The position numbers and the translations under genes are program-made. The notes beneath the pieces were generated by a model. It saw nothing but the letters and a program-made list of their open reading frames with translations. It was not told the DNA's origin and made no database searches. A stretch of 46,846 bases of DNA from Solirubrobacterales bacterium (lineage in GTDB: Bacteria; Actinomycetota; Thermoleophilia; Solirubrobacterales; 70-9): contig JAGQUQ010000001.1 of assembly GCA_020438425.1 (NCBI GenBank), positions 3,431 to 50,276 of the forward strand. Direction: 5' to 3'. Below, one piece after another: positions 1 through 8,940 of the stretch. Position 1 is the stretch's first letter. Each line of letters starts with the position of its first letter.

Positions 1-425
1 TGGCCCATGGTGATCGCGTCGAAGGGACAGGCCATCTCGCAGTAGCCGCAGAAGATGCAGCGGGCGAGGTTGATCTCGTAGACGGCGGCGTAGCGCTCGC
101 CACCGGAGACCCGGTTCTCGGGGTCGTTCTCGGCGGCGACGACCCGAATGCACTCGGCCGGGCAGGCGGCCGCGCAAAGCGAGCAGCCGACGCACTTCTC
201 GAGGTCGGAGTCCTCGAACTTGTGCAGCTTGTGACGGCCGCGGAAGCGCGGGTAAACCGGGGTCTTCTCTTCCGGGTACTGGATCGTCACCGGCTTCTCG
301 AAGAGCCGGCCCATGGTCGTGCGGAGACCGCGCAGGGTCTCGCCGAAAGCGCGGTAGGCGCCACCCATCCCGCCCGGCTCGGGTCCGCGGGGAACGACCT
401 TGATCTCGTCGGGACGGATGCTCAT
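1..425 (-). CDS. nuoI: NADH-quinone oxidoreductase subunit I (partial, C-terminus outside window)
   Basis: The first 141 codons are present; the rest lies beyond base 1. It is the peripheral-arm ferredoxin-like subunit of complex I, which passes electrons through two 4Fe-4S clusters towards NuoB. Both cluster motifs are visible: [12 protein letters not shown] at about residues 78-89 and [12 protein letters not shown] at about 119-130. The ATG at 425-423 overlaps the nuoH stop by two bases (ATGA arrangement), so the two are translationally coupled. It is the last gene of nuoA-I in view; nuoJ onwards would be expected at lower coordinates. Identity is seen directly from the motifs and from operon order. 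Confidence 0.95.
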   Translation of the reverse strand, partial: MSIRPDEIKVVPRGPEPGGMGGAYRAFGETLRGLRTTMGRLFEKPVTIQYPEEKTPVYPRFRGRHKLHKFEDSDLEKCVGCSLCAAACPAECIRVVAAENDPENRVSGGERYAAVYEINLARCIFCGYCEMACPFDAITMG

Positions 426-1438
426 GTGACCACCACCAGGACTGCCGTCACCAGGACGTTCAGGGTTGCGAGGGGAAGCAGGATCTTCCAGCCGAAGCTC
501 ATCAGCTGGTCGTAACGGAAGCGGGGAAGCGTGGCGCGGATCCAGATGAAGAACATGGCCAGCATCCACATCTTGAAAAGCATCCAGACCGGATCGAGCC
601 AGCCGGGGCCGGGGCCCATCCAGCCACCGAGGAACATGGTCGAGGCGATGCCGGAAACGATCAGGATCTCCATGTACTCGGCGAACATGAAGGAGCCGAA
701 ACGCATGCCGCCGTACTCGGTGCCGTAACCGGCGACCAGTTCGGCGTCGGCTTCCGGCAGGTCGAAGGGCGGACGGTTGGTTTCGGCGAAGCCGCCGACC
801 ATGAAGATCAGGAAGCCGACGAACTGGGGCACCACGAACCAGATGTCACCCTGGGCCTTGACGATGTCGACCAGCGAGAGCGAGCCGGCCATGATCACCA
901 CGCCGAGCAGCGAAAGACCCATCGCGATCTCGTAGGAGATCAACTGGGCGGCCGATCGCATGGCGCCGAGGAAGGAGTACTTCGAGCCGGAAGCCCAGCC
1001 GCCGAGCAGCAGGCCGTAGAAGGCGATCGAACTGAAGGCGAAGAAGTAGAGGATGCCGATCGGCACGTCGATCCCGTAGAAGCCGACGTCACCCTTGACG
1101 TCGCCGAAGGGCAGGATCGCCATGGTCAGGACAGCCGAGATGATGGTCAGGGCGGGGGCCAGCTCATAGAGAACCGGCACCGCGCCCTTGGGGCGGAAGG
1201 CCTGCTTGGAGAGCAGCTTGCCGACGTCGGCGAGCGGCTGGATCATGCCGAAGGGACCGACCCGGTTCGGGCCGTAGCGCTGCTGGAAGCGACCGAGCAG
1301 CTTGCGTTCGACCAGCAGCAGGATCGGAACGATCTGCAGCATGACCAGGAAGATCACGATCGACTTGACGATCATGATCCAGGTCGCGTCAACGAAATTG
1401 GTGTCTGCCAACGGCAGCCCGGGGACGAGATCCGGCAC
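422..1438 (-). CDS. nuoH: NADH-quinone oxidoreductase subunit H
   Basis: 338 aa integral membrane subunit of complex I, linking the quinone site to the proton-pumping arm. About eight hydrophobic segments are seen. The conserved cytoplasmic loop [19 protein letters not shown] lies at about residues 44-62 and the quinone-site loop [19 protein letters not shown] at about 222-240, both standard for NuoH/ND1. Length is typical. The start is GTG at 1438-1436, whose G is also the last base of the nuoG TAG stop, so the genes overlap by one base. No insertions are seen in this subunit. Confidence 0.96.
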   Translation of the reverse strand: MPDLVPGLPLADTNFVDATWIMIVKSIVIFLVMLQIVPILLLVERKLLGRFQQRYGPNRVGPFGMIQPLADVGKLLSKQAFRPKGAVPVLYELAPALTIISAVLTMAILPFGDVKGDVGFYGIDVPIGILYFFAFSSIAFYGLLLGGWASGSKYSFLGAMRSAAQLISYEIAMGLSLLGVVIMAGSLSLVDIVKAQGDIWFVVPQFVGFLIFMVGGFAETNRPPFDLPEADAELVAGYGTEYGGMRFGSFMFAEYMEILIVSGIASTMFLGGWMGPGPGWLDPVWMLFKMWMLAMFFIWIRATLPRFRYDQLMSFGWKILLPLATLNVLVTAVLVVVT

Positions 1439-3951
1439 TACTCTCCCCCGTTCCCGTTACCGGCCACGACTTCCAGCGCCGGCGTCGCCTTGCCAATCTC
1501 AACCACAGCGGGCTTGCCCAAATCGTTGTTCTTGAACACATTGGCGTTGCCCTGCTGGGTCCCTTCCATCAGGAAGCAGGTGCCTTCAGGCAGCGCCGCG
1601 CGGATCGCCACGAAAGCAGTGATCTCGGTGTCCCCGGACTTCACGGCAACTTCGTCACCCTTTGAGAGTCCGAGACGCTCCGCATCCGCCACCGAAACTT
1701 CAAGTCGCTGCGCCGGAATCAAGTAGCTAAGCGCGGGGCTGAGGTCCGTTGTGCTGTTGGCCCACAGATCGCGATACGTACCCAGTACAAGCCCGTCGGT
1801 GGATTCAGTCCCGGAGGTGGAGTCCGTGGGGGGTGTCCCCGGAACTCCCGGTCCCGAAGGGAGCCGGCCGGGGGCATCCCCCACGGACTCCGCCCAACCA
1901 CTCGATTCGGGGCGGTCCTGCCAGCGAACTCCGCGACCACCGATTTCCTGGTCGGTCAGACCGGCGTAGAAGGGGACGGACTCGGTGATCTTCTGGAAGG
2001 CCTCGGGGACGGCGTGGATTCCGGTTTCGTGGCCGAGGGCGGCGGAGAGTTCGGCGAGGACGTGCCAGCCGCCGCGGATGTCGCCCGGGCGGGCGGCGGC
2101 AGGACGGACACGCTGGAGACGACCCTCGGTGTGGGTGATCGTGCCGTCCTTTTCGGCATGCGACTCGAGCGGGAAGACCACATCCGCGAACTCGGTGGTG
2201 TCGGTCGAAGCCATCGTGAAGTGGATGACGAAATCAGCCGCTCCGAGCGCTTCGGCCCAACCCTCGGTGTCGGGGAAGTCGCGCAGCGGATCGACCCCGT
2301 AGAGGACAACGGCCTTGATCTCGCCGGAGGTCAAGCCGGCCTTGATCCCGTCGACGTCGCGACCGGCTTCGACTTCCGCAAGTCCCGGGCCGGCATCCGG
2401 CAGGCAGCCGACCTCGCGCAGTCCGCGCGCGTTGGCCACATCGGGAATCTCGATCAGGCCGGACTCTTCCTGGCCAGCCAGGCCGAGGGTCCCGGAGAGC
2501 TCGAGCAGGGATTCGATCGCCGCCGGGCCGTTTTCGCCGCGGCCGATCCGCTCGCCCCAGATCACCACGGTGTGGCTCGAGTCCTTGAGCAGTCCGGCAA
2601 TTCCTTCGGCCGCACCCGACTTGACCTGCTCGAGCAGACCGGCGAGATAACCGGCCGCGTCGCCCGGCTTGATCCGCTCGACCTCGGAGGCGCCGCCGTC
2701 AAGGGCCGAGGGCCGCTCGGTGGCGACGGCGAGAGCGGTGCCGTTGCGGCGAACCGCCTTGCGGACCCGCAGGTCGAAGGCCGGAGCCGAGTGGATCGGG
2801 TCGGTGCCGAGCACGAGGACCAGATCGGCGTGGTCGATGTCGGCGACCCGTGCCTGGGTGGCGGGGTCATCGAGCCGGACGCGCTGTGCGCGGCCAATCG
2901 TCGGGGCCTGACGGGAGTCGATGTCATTCGAGCCGAGGCCGTTGCGGACCAGGTCCTGCAGGATGAAGGCCTCTTCGTTTGAGGCGTCACCGACCAGCGC
3001 CGCGACCTTGCCTTCGGCGGCGGCCAGACCGATCGAAGCCACCTCGAGTGCCTCGGCCCACCGGGCCGGAACCGGGTGGCCGTCGACATACCGCAGCGGG
3101 TTCATGACCCGGTCCTGCGAGTACATCGCCTGGAAGCCGTAACGGCCGCGGTCGCAGAGCCAACCATCATCAACCGCGTCGTTCTGGCGGTCGAGCACCC
3201 GCTTGACCTGCTCGTCGCGGATCGTGAAGCTCACGTTGCACTGGCTCGGGCAGAGGGTGCAGACCGAGCCGCCCTGCTCGATGTCCCAGGGCCGGGCCTG
3301 GAAGCGGTAGGTGTAGGAAGTCAGGGCGCCGACCGGGCAGAGCTCGGTGATGTTGCCCTGGAAGGGCGCGATGTAGGGCCGGTCGTCGAAGGTGCCGATG
3401 TAGGAATCGGCGCCGCGCTCGAGCAGCTGCAGCTGGCCGTCTTCGGAGACCTCCTGGCTGAAGCGGGCGCAGCGGTAACAGAGGATGCAGCGCTCGCGGT
3501 CGATCGCGATCAGCGGCGAAAGCGGAACCGGCTTCTCGAAATGCCGCTTGGTGTCGACCACGCGGCTGCGGTCGTTGCCCCAGCCCATCGAGATGTCCTG
3601 GAGCGGACACTCGCCGCCCTTGTCACAGACCGGGCAGTCGAGCGGATGGTTGACGAGCAGGAATTCGACCACCGCGTTCTGGGCTTCCTTGACCTGTTCG
3701 GTCCGGGTGTGGACGACCATGCCGTCGCGGACCGGGGTCGAGCAGGCGGTCTGGAGCTTGGGAATTCCCTCGATCTCGACCAGGCACATGCGACAGGCAC
3801 CGACCGGCGCCCCGAGCTTCGGTTCGTAACAGAAGACCGGGATCTCGATGTCACCCTGCTGGGCGGCATCGACCAGCATGGTGCCCTCGATCGCCTCGAT
3901 CTCGCGGCCATCGACGGTCAGAGTGATCGGATTCTTCTTCGGGGCCGGCAT
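1438..3951 (-). CDS. nuoG: NADH-quinone oxidoreductase subunit G, with in-frame palindromic insert
   Basis: 837 aa Fe-S subunit of complex I. The N-terminal 2Fe-2S ligands are C41, C53, C56 and C70; the next clusters are HPLDCPVCDKGGEC (H102, C106, C109, C115) and CILCYRC with C205. An extra N7-type set follows (CTLCPSQC at 231-238 with C266), then a molybdopterin-oxidoreductase-like domain. Residues about 687-711 (VGDAPGRLP...GTPPTDS) are encoded by a palindromic element at 1819-1891. It sits in a linker after the GGRGVRWQ segment and before LVLGTYRDLW, and looks like an in-frame insertion. The ATG at 3951 shares one base with the nuoF TGA. The C-terminus overlaps the nuoH start. Confidence 0.95.
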   Translation of the reverse strand: MPAPKKNPITLTVDGREIEAIEGTMLVDAAQQGDIEIPVFCYEPKLGAPVGACRMCLVEIEGIPKLQTACSTPVRDGMVVHTRTEQVKEAQNAVVEFLLVNHPLDCPVCDKGGECPLQDISMGWGNDRSRVVDTKRHFEKPVPLSPLIAIDRERCILCYRCARFSQEVSEDGQLQLLERGADSYIGTFDDRPYIAPFQGNITELCPVGALTSYTYRFQARPWDIEQGGSVCTLCPSQCNVSFTIRDEQVKRVLDRQNDAVDDGWLCDRGRYGFQAMYSQDRVMNPLRYVDGHPVPARWAEALEVASIGLAAAEGKVAALVGDASNEEAFILQDLVRNGLGSNDIDSRQAPTIGRAQRVRLDDPATQARVADIDHADLVLVLGTDPIHSAPAFDLRVRKAVRRNGTALAVATERPSALDGGASEVERIKPGDAAGYLAGLLEQVKSGAAEGIAGLLKDSSHTVVIWGERIGRGENGPAAIESLLELSGTLGLAGQEESGLIEIPDVANARGLREVGCLPDAGPGLAEVEAGRDVDGIKAGLTSGEIKAVVLYGVDPLRDFPDTEGWAEALGAADFVIHFTMASTDTTEFADVVFPLESHAEKDGTITHTEGRLQRVRPAAARPGDIRGGWHVLAELSAALGHETGIHAVPEAFQKITESVPFYAGLTDQEIGGRGVRWQDRPESSGWAESVGDAPGRLPSGPGVPGTPPTDSTSGTESTDGLVLGTYRDLWANSTTDLSPALSYLIPAQRLEVSVADAERLGLSKGDEVAVKSGDTEITAFVAIRAALPEGTCFLMEGTQQGNANVFKNNDLGKPAVVEIGKATPALEVVAGNGNGGE
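1819..1891. repeat. Coding palindromic element, type alpha, copy in nuoG
   Basis: Inverted repeat with 24-base arms 1819-1842 and 1868-1891 (22 of 24 positions pair), outer arm GGAGTCCGTGGGGG, with a smaller internal hairpin CTCCC/GGGAG in the loop. It is read in frame as VGDAPGRLP...GTPPTDS within NuoG. It is almost identical to the copy at 7860-7932 and in the same orientation relative to coding. Confidence 0.9.
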
Positions 3952-5435
3952 CAGCTGCCTCCCCCGCTCGGAATCGAACGACCAGCCAACCGCTCCCGCC
4001 GAAGAGTTTCGGGACTCACCCCACCAGGCCCGGGCTCATCCCCGTCCTGAACATCACGCCCCGGGGACTTAGACGGTCCCGTGGGGGGTCCCGACGGAAC
4101 TCCCGGCGAAGTCCGGCCGGCGGGATCCCCCACGGGACCGTCCGCAGCCTCAAGGCCGCCAAACGACCACGCCTTCGCAGCTTCCTCGGCAATCGTCTGC
4201 TCGAACGAGTCGCGGAACTTGTTGACCATCGAACTGACCGGCATCGCCATCGCGTCACCGAGCACGCAGAGGCAGTGGCCCATGATGTTGTCCTGGACCG
4301 AGGAAATGATGTCGAGATCCATCGGGGTCGCTTCGCCGGAGCAGACCCGCTGGAGCATCTTCTCGGTCCAGTTGGTGCCTTCGCGGCAGGGGGTGCACTT
4401 GCCACAGGACTCGTGGCGGTAGAACTTCGCGGTCCGCAGCGCCATGCGCGGAATCGAAACCGAGTCGTCGGCGACGATGATCGATCCGGAGCCGAGCATC
4501 GAACCGGCCTCGGCCATCGCCTCGAAGGAGTAGGGAAGGTCCATCTCGGCCGGGGTCAGGACCGGGGAGGAAGAGCCACCGGGGTAGAAGGCGGTGATCT
4601 CGCGACCGTCGAGCGGGCCGCCGGCCAGTCCGTAGATCAGGTCCCGCAGCGAGACGCCGAGCTCGACCTCGTAATTGCCCGGGCGCTTGACGCAGCCCGA
4701 AACCGAGACGACCTTGGTGCCGGGGGACTGCTCGGTGCCGAAGCTCTTGAACCAGTCGGCGCCGTTGGCGACTATGTGGCTGACGTTGCTGAGTGTCTCG
4801 ACGTTGTTGATCAGGGTCGGCCCGCCGTAAAGGCCCTGGACCGCCGGGAACGGGGGCTTCAGTCGCGGGTTGCCGCGCTTGCCCTCGAGCGCGTCGAGCA
4901 GGGCGGTCTCCTCGCCGCAGATGTAGGCGCCGGCGCCGCGGTGAACGGTCAGTTCAAGCGCGAATCCGGAACCGAGAATGTTCTTGCCGAGGTAGCCGGC
5001 CTCGTAGGCCTCGTCGACGGCGCGATCGAGGATGTCGGCCTGGTCGTCGTACTCGCCCCGGATGAAGATGAAGGCATGCTCGATGTCGGCCGCGAAGCTG
5101 GAGATGATCATGCCCTCGATCAGCTGATGGGGATTCCGCTGCATCAGCTCGCGGTCCTTGAACGCACCCGGTTCAGACTCGTCGGCGTTGCAGCAGAGGT
5201 ACTTCGCCTCGTCGGTATGCGGCAGGAAGGAGACCTTCTTGCCCATCGAGAATCCGGCGCCGCCACGACCGCGCAGACCGGATTCCTCGAGCTCGTTGAC
5301 GATCCACTCGGGCTCGATCTCCTTGAGCGCCTTCTTCAGGACCTCGTAGCCGCCGTAGGACTCGTATCCGGCCAGGGTCGCCATCTTCGGGTCCTCGGCG
5401 TGGCGGAGCAGCACCCTTGTCTCAACGATGCTCAC
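3951..5435 (-). CDS. nuoF: NADH-quinone oxidoreductase subunit F, with in-frame palindromic insert in its tail
   Basis: 494 aa NADH-binding flavoprotein of complex I; members are usually around 430-450 aa. The glycine-rich NADH/FMN motif GLRGRGGAGFSMGKK is at 53-67, CNADESEPGAFKDREL at 82-97, and 4Fe-4S ligands are C344, C347, C350 (SCGKCTPC) and the C388/C390 region (GHCLC). After the conserved end near residue 427 there is a low-complexity tail; residues about 432-455 ([19 protein letters not shown]) come from a palindromic element at 4072-4142. The start is GTG at 5435, overlapping the nuoE stop (GTGA). The remainder of the tail (to 494) is Gly/Pro/Arg-rich and probably disordered. Confidence 0.95.
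   Translation of the reverse strand: MSIVETRVLLRHAEDPKMATLAGYESYGGYEVLKKALKEIEPEWIVNELEESGLRGRGGAGFSMGKKVSFLPHTDEAKYLCCNADESEPGAFKDRELMQRNPHQLIEGMIISSFAADIEHAFIFIRGEYDDQADILDRAVDEAYEAGYLGKNILGSGFALELTVHRGAGAYICGEETALLDALEGKRGNPRLKPPFPAVQGLYGGPTLINNVETLSNVSHIVANGADWFKSFGTEQSPGTKVVSVSGCVKRPGNYEVELGVSLRDLIYGLAGGPLDGREITAFYPGGSSSPVLTPAEMDLPYSFEAMAEAGSMLGSGSIIVADDSVSIPRMALRTAKFYRHESCGKCTPCREGTNWTEKMLQRVCSGEATPMDLDIISSVQDNIMGHCLCVLGDAMAMPVSSMVNKFRDSFEQTIAEEAAKAWSFGGLEAADGPVGDPAGRTSPGVPSGPPTGPSKSPGRDVQDGDEPGPGGVSPETLRRERLAGRSIPSGGGS
4072..4142. repeat. Coding palindromic element, type beta, copy in nuoF
   Basis: Inverted repeat with 25-base arms 4072-4096 and 4118-4142 (23 of 25 pair), arm GACGGTCCCGTGGGGG. 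The 21-base loop contains AACTCCCGGCGAAGTCCGG, which recurs in reverse complement at 7758-7812. It shares with type alpha the outer GTGGGGG/CCCCCAC ends and a GGAACTCCCGG core. Read in frame as [19 protein letters not shown] in the NuoF tail. Confidence 0.9.
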
Positions 5436-6187
5436 TGATTCGGCCCCTTTCCGCCGGTCACGCGCTCGTCAGTCGAGTCAGCGACCCCGCCTGCCAGGCC
5501 GCGCTTGTCCAGCGCTTTCTCCGGCAGGACTTCCGACCCGGACTCGAGCTGATCGACGATCGTCCCGGCATCGGCGTTCTCGAGCGGACCGAAGTAGCGC
5601 TCGTCGACCGAGGCCATCGGGGCGAGGTCGCAGGCCCCGAGACACTCGAAACCGGAAACCAGGATCTTGCCGTCTTCGGAGAGAGCGCCGCCATGTCCGG
5701 CCGCTTCGCGGTCGGCACCGGTTTTCTCGCAAAAGGAATCGAGCAGTTCGTCACCGCCGCGCATCCAGCAGGCGATGTTGGTGCAGACCAGCACCTGGTG
5801 CTCGCCCTGCGGGCTGGTCCGCAGCAGGTCATAGAAGGAAGCGACCGACTCGAGGTAGGCCGGGGTCACCTGCATGACGCAGGCCGCCTGAACGATCCCT
5901 TCCGGGGTACACCAGCCGTAACGGCGCTGGATGATCCAGAGCACCGGAATCGCCGCCGACTTCGGACTGCCCTTGTGGTTCCGGTCCGGGTACTTGTCGA
6001 CGATGGCCTGAATCTGCTCACGCAGATCAGCCGGAACCTCGACCTCGGCCGGGTCCGGAATCTGCTCCGGGTCGCCGACCGGCAAGCGGCCGGTGGTGTT
6101 GGCCTGATCGACCGGCAGGCCGGGCGAGACGAAATCCTCCGGCTCGGAGTTCCGGGGGTCGAAGTCGGAAGGCATCACGGGGGTCAC
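5432..6187 (-). CDS. nuoE: NADH-quinone oxidoreductase subunit E
   Basis: 251 aa thioredoxin-fold 2Fe-2S subunit that pairs with NuoF in the NADH dehydrogenase module. The cluster ligands follow the family pattern: C135 and C140 (CTNIAC), C182 and C186 (CLGAC). The conserved core starts near residue 50; the acidic, proline-rich N-terminal 50 residues and the charged C-terminal 40 residues are variable extensions. The chosen start is GTG at 6187, which overlaps the nuoD stop in a GTGA arrangement; an ATG at 6175 is an alternative four codons in. No palindromic element is present here. Confidence 0.95.
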   Translation of the reverse strand: MTPVMPSDFDPRNSEPEDFVSPGLPVDQANTTGRLPVGDPEQIPDPAEVEVPADLREQIQAIVDKYPDRNHKGSPKSAAIPVLWIIQRRYGWCTPEGIVQAACVMQVTPAYLESVASFYDLLRTSPQGEHQVLVCTNIACWMRGGDELLDSFCEKTGADREAAGHGGALSEDGKILVSGFECLGACDLAPMASVDERYFGPLENADAGTIVDQLESGSEVLPEKALDKRGLAGGVADSTDERVTGGKGPNQ

Positions 6188-7488
6188 CGGTCGATGCCTC
6201 CCAGAATCGGGTCGAGCATCGCCAGGGTCTGGATCAGGTCGGCCACGTACTCGCCGATCGTCATGTCGGCCAGGGCCTGCAGGTTGACGAAGGAGGGCTC
6301 GCGGAAGTGGACCCTGCCCGGCTTCGAGGAACCGTCGGCCATCACGAAGCAGCCCAGCTCGCCACGCGGCGACTCGATCGGGTTGTAAACCTCGCCCGGT
6401 TCGACCCGGAAGCCTTCGGTGACCAGCTTGAAGTGATGGATCAGCGACTCCATCGAGGTCGAAAGCTCGGCCCGCGGCGGCAGTGCGTACTTGCGGTCAT
6501 CGGCGATCCAGGGGCCTTCGGGCAAACCGTCGAGGATCTGCTCGACGATCCGGAGCGACTCCTTCATCTCGGTCAGGCGGACCCGGTAGCGGTCGTAGCC
6601 ATCACCCACGGTGCCGACCGGAACGTCGAACTCGAGTTCGGGGTAGGCCAGGTAGCCGCCTTCCTTGCGGAGGTCCCACGGCTCACCGGCGGCGCGGAGC
6701 AGCGGGCCGGTCACCCCGAGGTCGAGCAGCCGCTCCCTGGAGACGACGCCGACGTCCTTGGTCCGGATCAGGAAGATCTCGTTCTTGTCGAGCAGGGCCT
6801 CGTACTGGGCGATGCCGATCCGGAGCTGCTCGATGACCCAGCGGACCTTCTTCTCGAAACCGGCCGGGATGTCCTCGGCGACGCCGCCGATCTGGAAGTA
6901 GCGGGTGTGCATCCGCTGGCCGGTCGACATCTCGAAGACGTCAAGCACCCGGTCACGGTCGCGGAAGCAGTAGAAGTAGACGCCCATCGCGCCGAGGTCC
7001 AGGGCGGAGGTGCCGAGCCAGACCAGGTGCGAGTGGATCCGGTTGAGCTCCATGTGGAGAACCCGCAGCCACTGGGCGCGGCGGGGAACTTCGAGGTCGA
7101 CCAGTTTCTCGACCGCGCCGACATAGGCCTGCATGTTGAAGAAGTAGGAGAGGTAGTCCATCCGCTCGACGAAGGGGATGACCTTCCAGTACTGCATCGT
7201 CTCGCAGGACTTCTCGATGCCGGTGTGGACGTAGCCGATCACCGGCTTCAGGTCCTTGACGACCTCGCCTTCGAGGTCGACCACGAGTCGCAGCACGCCG
7301 TGAGTTGCCGGGTGATGCGGACCCATGTTGACGGTCAGCATCTCCTGCTCGGGCTCGAGTTCGAACTCGACTCCGGGGATGCGTTCGGCCAGTTCGGTGG
7401 TGAAGTCCGAGACGAGGATCCCTTCGTCGCGGAGTTCGCCGGCCTGGCGGATCTCGCGATCGTGAAGCGTGTCTTCAACGCGGGCCAT
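6184..7488 (-). CDS. nuoD: NADH-quinone oxidoreductase subunit D
   Basis: The 49-kDa subunit of complex I, forming the quinone site with NuoB. The MGPHHPATHGVLRL motif lies near the N-terminus, with PRGELGCFVMADGS and the family-typical end DPILGGIDR at the C-terminus. I chose the ATG at 7488-7486, two bases after the nuoC stop, which gives 434 aa. An in-frame GTG at 7500 inside nuoC would add four residues. The stop overlaps the nuoE GTG. No insertion elements are seen, in contrast with nuoC, nuoF and nuoG. Confidence 0.96.
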   Translation of the reverse strand: MARVEDTLHDREIRQAGELRDEGILVSDFTTELAERIPGVEFELEPEQEMLTVNMGPHHPATHGVLRLVVDLEGEVVKDLKPVIGYVHTGIEKSCETMQYWKVIPFVERMDYLSYFFNMQAYVGAVEKLVDLEVPRRAQWLRVLHMELNRIHSHLVWLGTSALDLGAMGVYFYCFRDRDRVLDVFEMSTGQRMHTRYFQIGGVAEDIPAGFEKKVRWVIEQLRIGIAQYEALLDKNEIFLIRTKDVGVVSRERLLDLGVTGPLLRAAGEPWDLRKEGGYLAYPELEFDVPVGTVGDGYDRYRVRLTEMKESLRIVEQILDGLPEGPWIADDRKYALPPRAELSTSMESLIHHFKLVTEGFRVEPGEVYNPIESPRGELGCFVMADGSSKPGRVHFREPSFVNLQALADMTIGEYVADLIQTLAMLDPILGGIDR

Positions 7489-7490
7489 GG

Positions 7491-8237
7491 CTACTGCCAC
7501 CAGCCCGGGTTGCTGACCTCGTCACGGGTGAAGATCACCGGCTCGCCACCGACCGGGAAGTCCCTACGCTGGGGCCAGCCGACGTAATCCTCCGGCATCA
7601 GAATCCGGCGCAGGTCGGGGTGGCCTTCAAAGACGATCCCGAAGAAGTCATAGACCTCCCGCTCCTGAAAGTCCGCGGTCGGAAACAAATCCACAACCGA
7701 CGGAACCACCGGCAACAGCTTCCCGTCGACCTTGATCGCGGCGGTGAGGGCGGCCGACGTTGGGGGTCCCGCTGGCCGGACTTCGCCGGGAGTTCCATCG
7801 GGACCCCCAACGACGCCCGCTTCGGACGCTTGGTGTTCTTCGTCCCCGTTGCCCGAGGTGGAGTCCGTGGGGGGTGTCCCCGGAACTCCCGGTCCCGCAG
7901 GGAGCCGGCCGGGGGCATCCCCCACGGGCTCCGCCCCCACGGCTGGGTCCTGAATGACGGCCTTGACCCTCAGGCGTTCGTAGCGTTCGCGGTTGAGGAG
8001 TTCGTAATGGACGGCGAAGCGCGGTGTTCTCGGGAAGTAGTCGGCTCCGTGGACCGAGCTCAGGAAGGTGTATTCCTGGCCAGGGGTTTCCTTGAGCCAG
8101 GTGAGGACCTCGATCACCTTCGACGGATCGATGATCAGCGCCGCCTGCTCCCGGTCGAAGCTCGTGTCGAGCACGGCTTCCGGGTGTTCGCGGTTGATCT
8201 CGGCGAGGATCAGTTCCAGTCCGGGCGCGTCAGGCAC
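7491..8237 (-). CDS. nuoC: NADH-quinone oxidoreductase subunit C, interrupted by two palindromic inserts
   Basis: 248 aa 30-kDa subunit of complex I. Residues 1-96 carry the N-terminal alpha/beta part ([13 protein letters not shown] at 57-69). Residues 174-227 carry the diagnostic core [28 protein letters not shown]... and the [13 protein letters not shown] motif. These two parts are normally joined by a short hairpin. Here residues about 100-165 are a Pro/Gly-rich segment made of two palindromic elements in opposite orientation (7860-7932 and 7758-7812) plus a short acidic spacer ([12 protein letters not shown]). The frame stays open throughout, so the protein is expected to be made. The GTG start at 8237 overlaps the nuoB stop by 8 bases. 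Confidence 0.95.
   Translation of the reverse strand: MPDAPGLELILAEINREHPEAVLDTSFDREQAALIIDPSKVIEVLTWLKETPGQEYTFLSSVHGADYFPRTPRFAVHYELLNRERYERLRVKAVIQDPAVGAEPVGDAPGRLPAGPGVPGTPPTDSTSGNGDEEHQASEAGVVGGPDGTPGEVRPAGPPTSAALTAAIKVDGKLLPVVPSVVDLFPTADFQEREVYDFFGIVFEGHPDLRRILMPEDYVGWPQRRDFPVGGEPVIFTRDEVSNPGWWQ
7758..7812. repeat. Coding palindromic element, type beta, second copy, in nuoC
   Basis: Arms 7758-7775 and 7795-7812 pair at 17 of 18 positions (CGTTGGGGGTCCCG...). Its loop is the exact reverse complement of the core loop of the nuoF copy, so relative to the coding strand it is inserted the other way round, yet it still reads open as [19 protein letters not shown]. Confidence 0.88.
7860..7932. 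repeat. Coding palindromic element, type alpha, copy in nuoC
   Basis: Arms 7860-7883 and 7909-7932 match the nuoG copy (1819-1891) almost base for base; one loop base and one arm base differ. It lies 47 bases from the beta copy at 7758-7812. Read as VGDAPGRLP...GTPPTDS in NuoC. Confidence 0.9.
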
Positions 8238-8940
8238 CGAGGACCTCCCGGGCCTTGGCGTAAGCCTCCAGCGCTTCCTCGGAGGGGTGCGAGGCCGGTC
8301 CGCCGCGAGCCCACTCCTCGGTCCCGTGGGCGTTGTAGCGGCTCCGCCAGCCGGGCTCGGCGTTGCCCATGATCATCTGCTGAAGTTTGGTGAAGCCGTA
8401 GAGCAGGGCCTCCGGCCGGGGCGGGCAGCCGGGCACGTGGACGTCGACCGGCATGAACTTGTCGGCGCCCTGAACCACGGCGTAGTTCTGGAACATGCCG
8501 CCGGAGGAGGAGCAGGCGCCCATCGAGATCGCCCACTTCGGTTCCAGCATCTGGTCGTAGATCCGGCGGACGACCGGCGCCATCTTGATCGAGACCCGGC
8601 CGGAAAGGATCAGCAGGTCGGCCTGGCGCGGCGAGGCACGGAAGGCTTCGGCCCCGAAGCGCGCGATGTCATAGCGCGGCGAAACGGTCGACATCATCTC
8701 GATCGCGCAGCAGGCGAGACCGAAGGTCGCGGGGAAGACCGAGTGGGCGCGGGCCTGATTCAGCACCTTCTCGAGGGTGGTCGTGACGACCCGCTCCTCG
8801 ACGTACTTCTCGAGGTCCTCGCCGGTCAGGTCTCCGCGCAGCATGTCGCGGGCCTTGAGCTGGCGGGCGCGCAGCTCTTCCGGTGACTTGGGCTGCTCGA
8901 GCGGAGCGTGAACCCGGAGCTTCTGGCGTTCTATCTCCAA
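8230..8940 (-). CDS. nuoB: NADH-quinone oxidoreductase subunit B
   Basis: Complex I subunit carrying cluster N2, the last Fe-S centre before quinone. Ligands are visible in LACCAIEMM (two adjacent Cys), GACSSSGG and [11 protein letters not shown]. The start is uncertain. I chose TTG at 8940, which overlaps the nuoA stop by 10 bases and has a purine-rich GGAAGGGAG seven bases upstream, giving 236 aa. An ATG at 8844 ([14 protein letters not shown]) gives 204 aa, closer to usual NuoB length. The open frame continues further upstream to 9162, but that part only mirrors nuoA in another frame and is not coding. Confidence 0.93.
   Translation of the reverse strand: MEIERQKLRVHAPLEQPKSPEELRARQLKARDMLRGDLTGEDLEKYVEERVVTTTLEKVLNQARAHSVFPATFGLACCAIEMMSTVSPRYDIARFGAEAFRASPRQADLLILSGRVSIKMAPVVRRIYDQMLEPKWAISMGACSSSGGMFQNYAVVQGADKFMPVDVHVPGCPPRPEALLYGFTKLQQMIMGNAEPGWRSRYNAHGTEEWARGGPASHPSEEALEAYAKAREVLGA

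Noticed and set aside
2014..5438. Long plus-strand open frames across nuoG and nuoF (2014-2982, 3076-4050, 4275-5438)
   Set aside because: Their translations are low-complexity Asp/Arg/Gly/Val mirrors of the nuo proteins; all recognisable cofactor motifs are on the minus strand.
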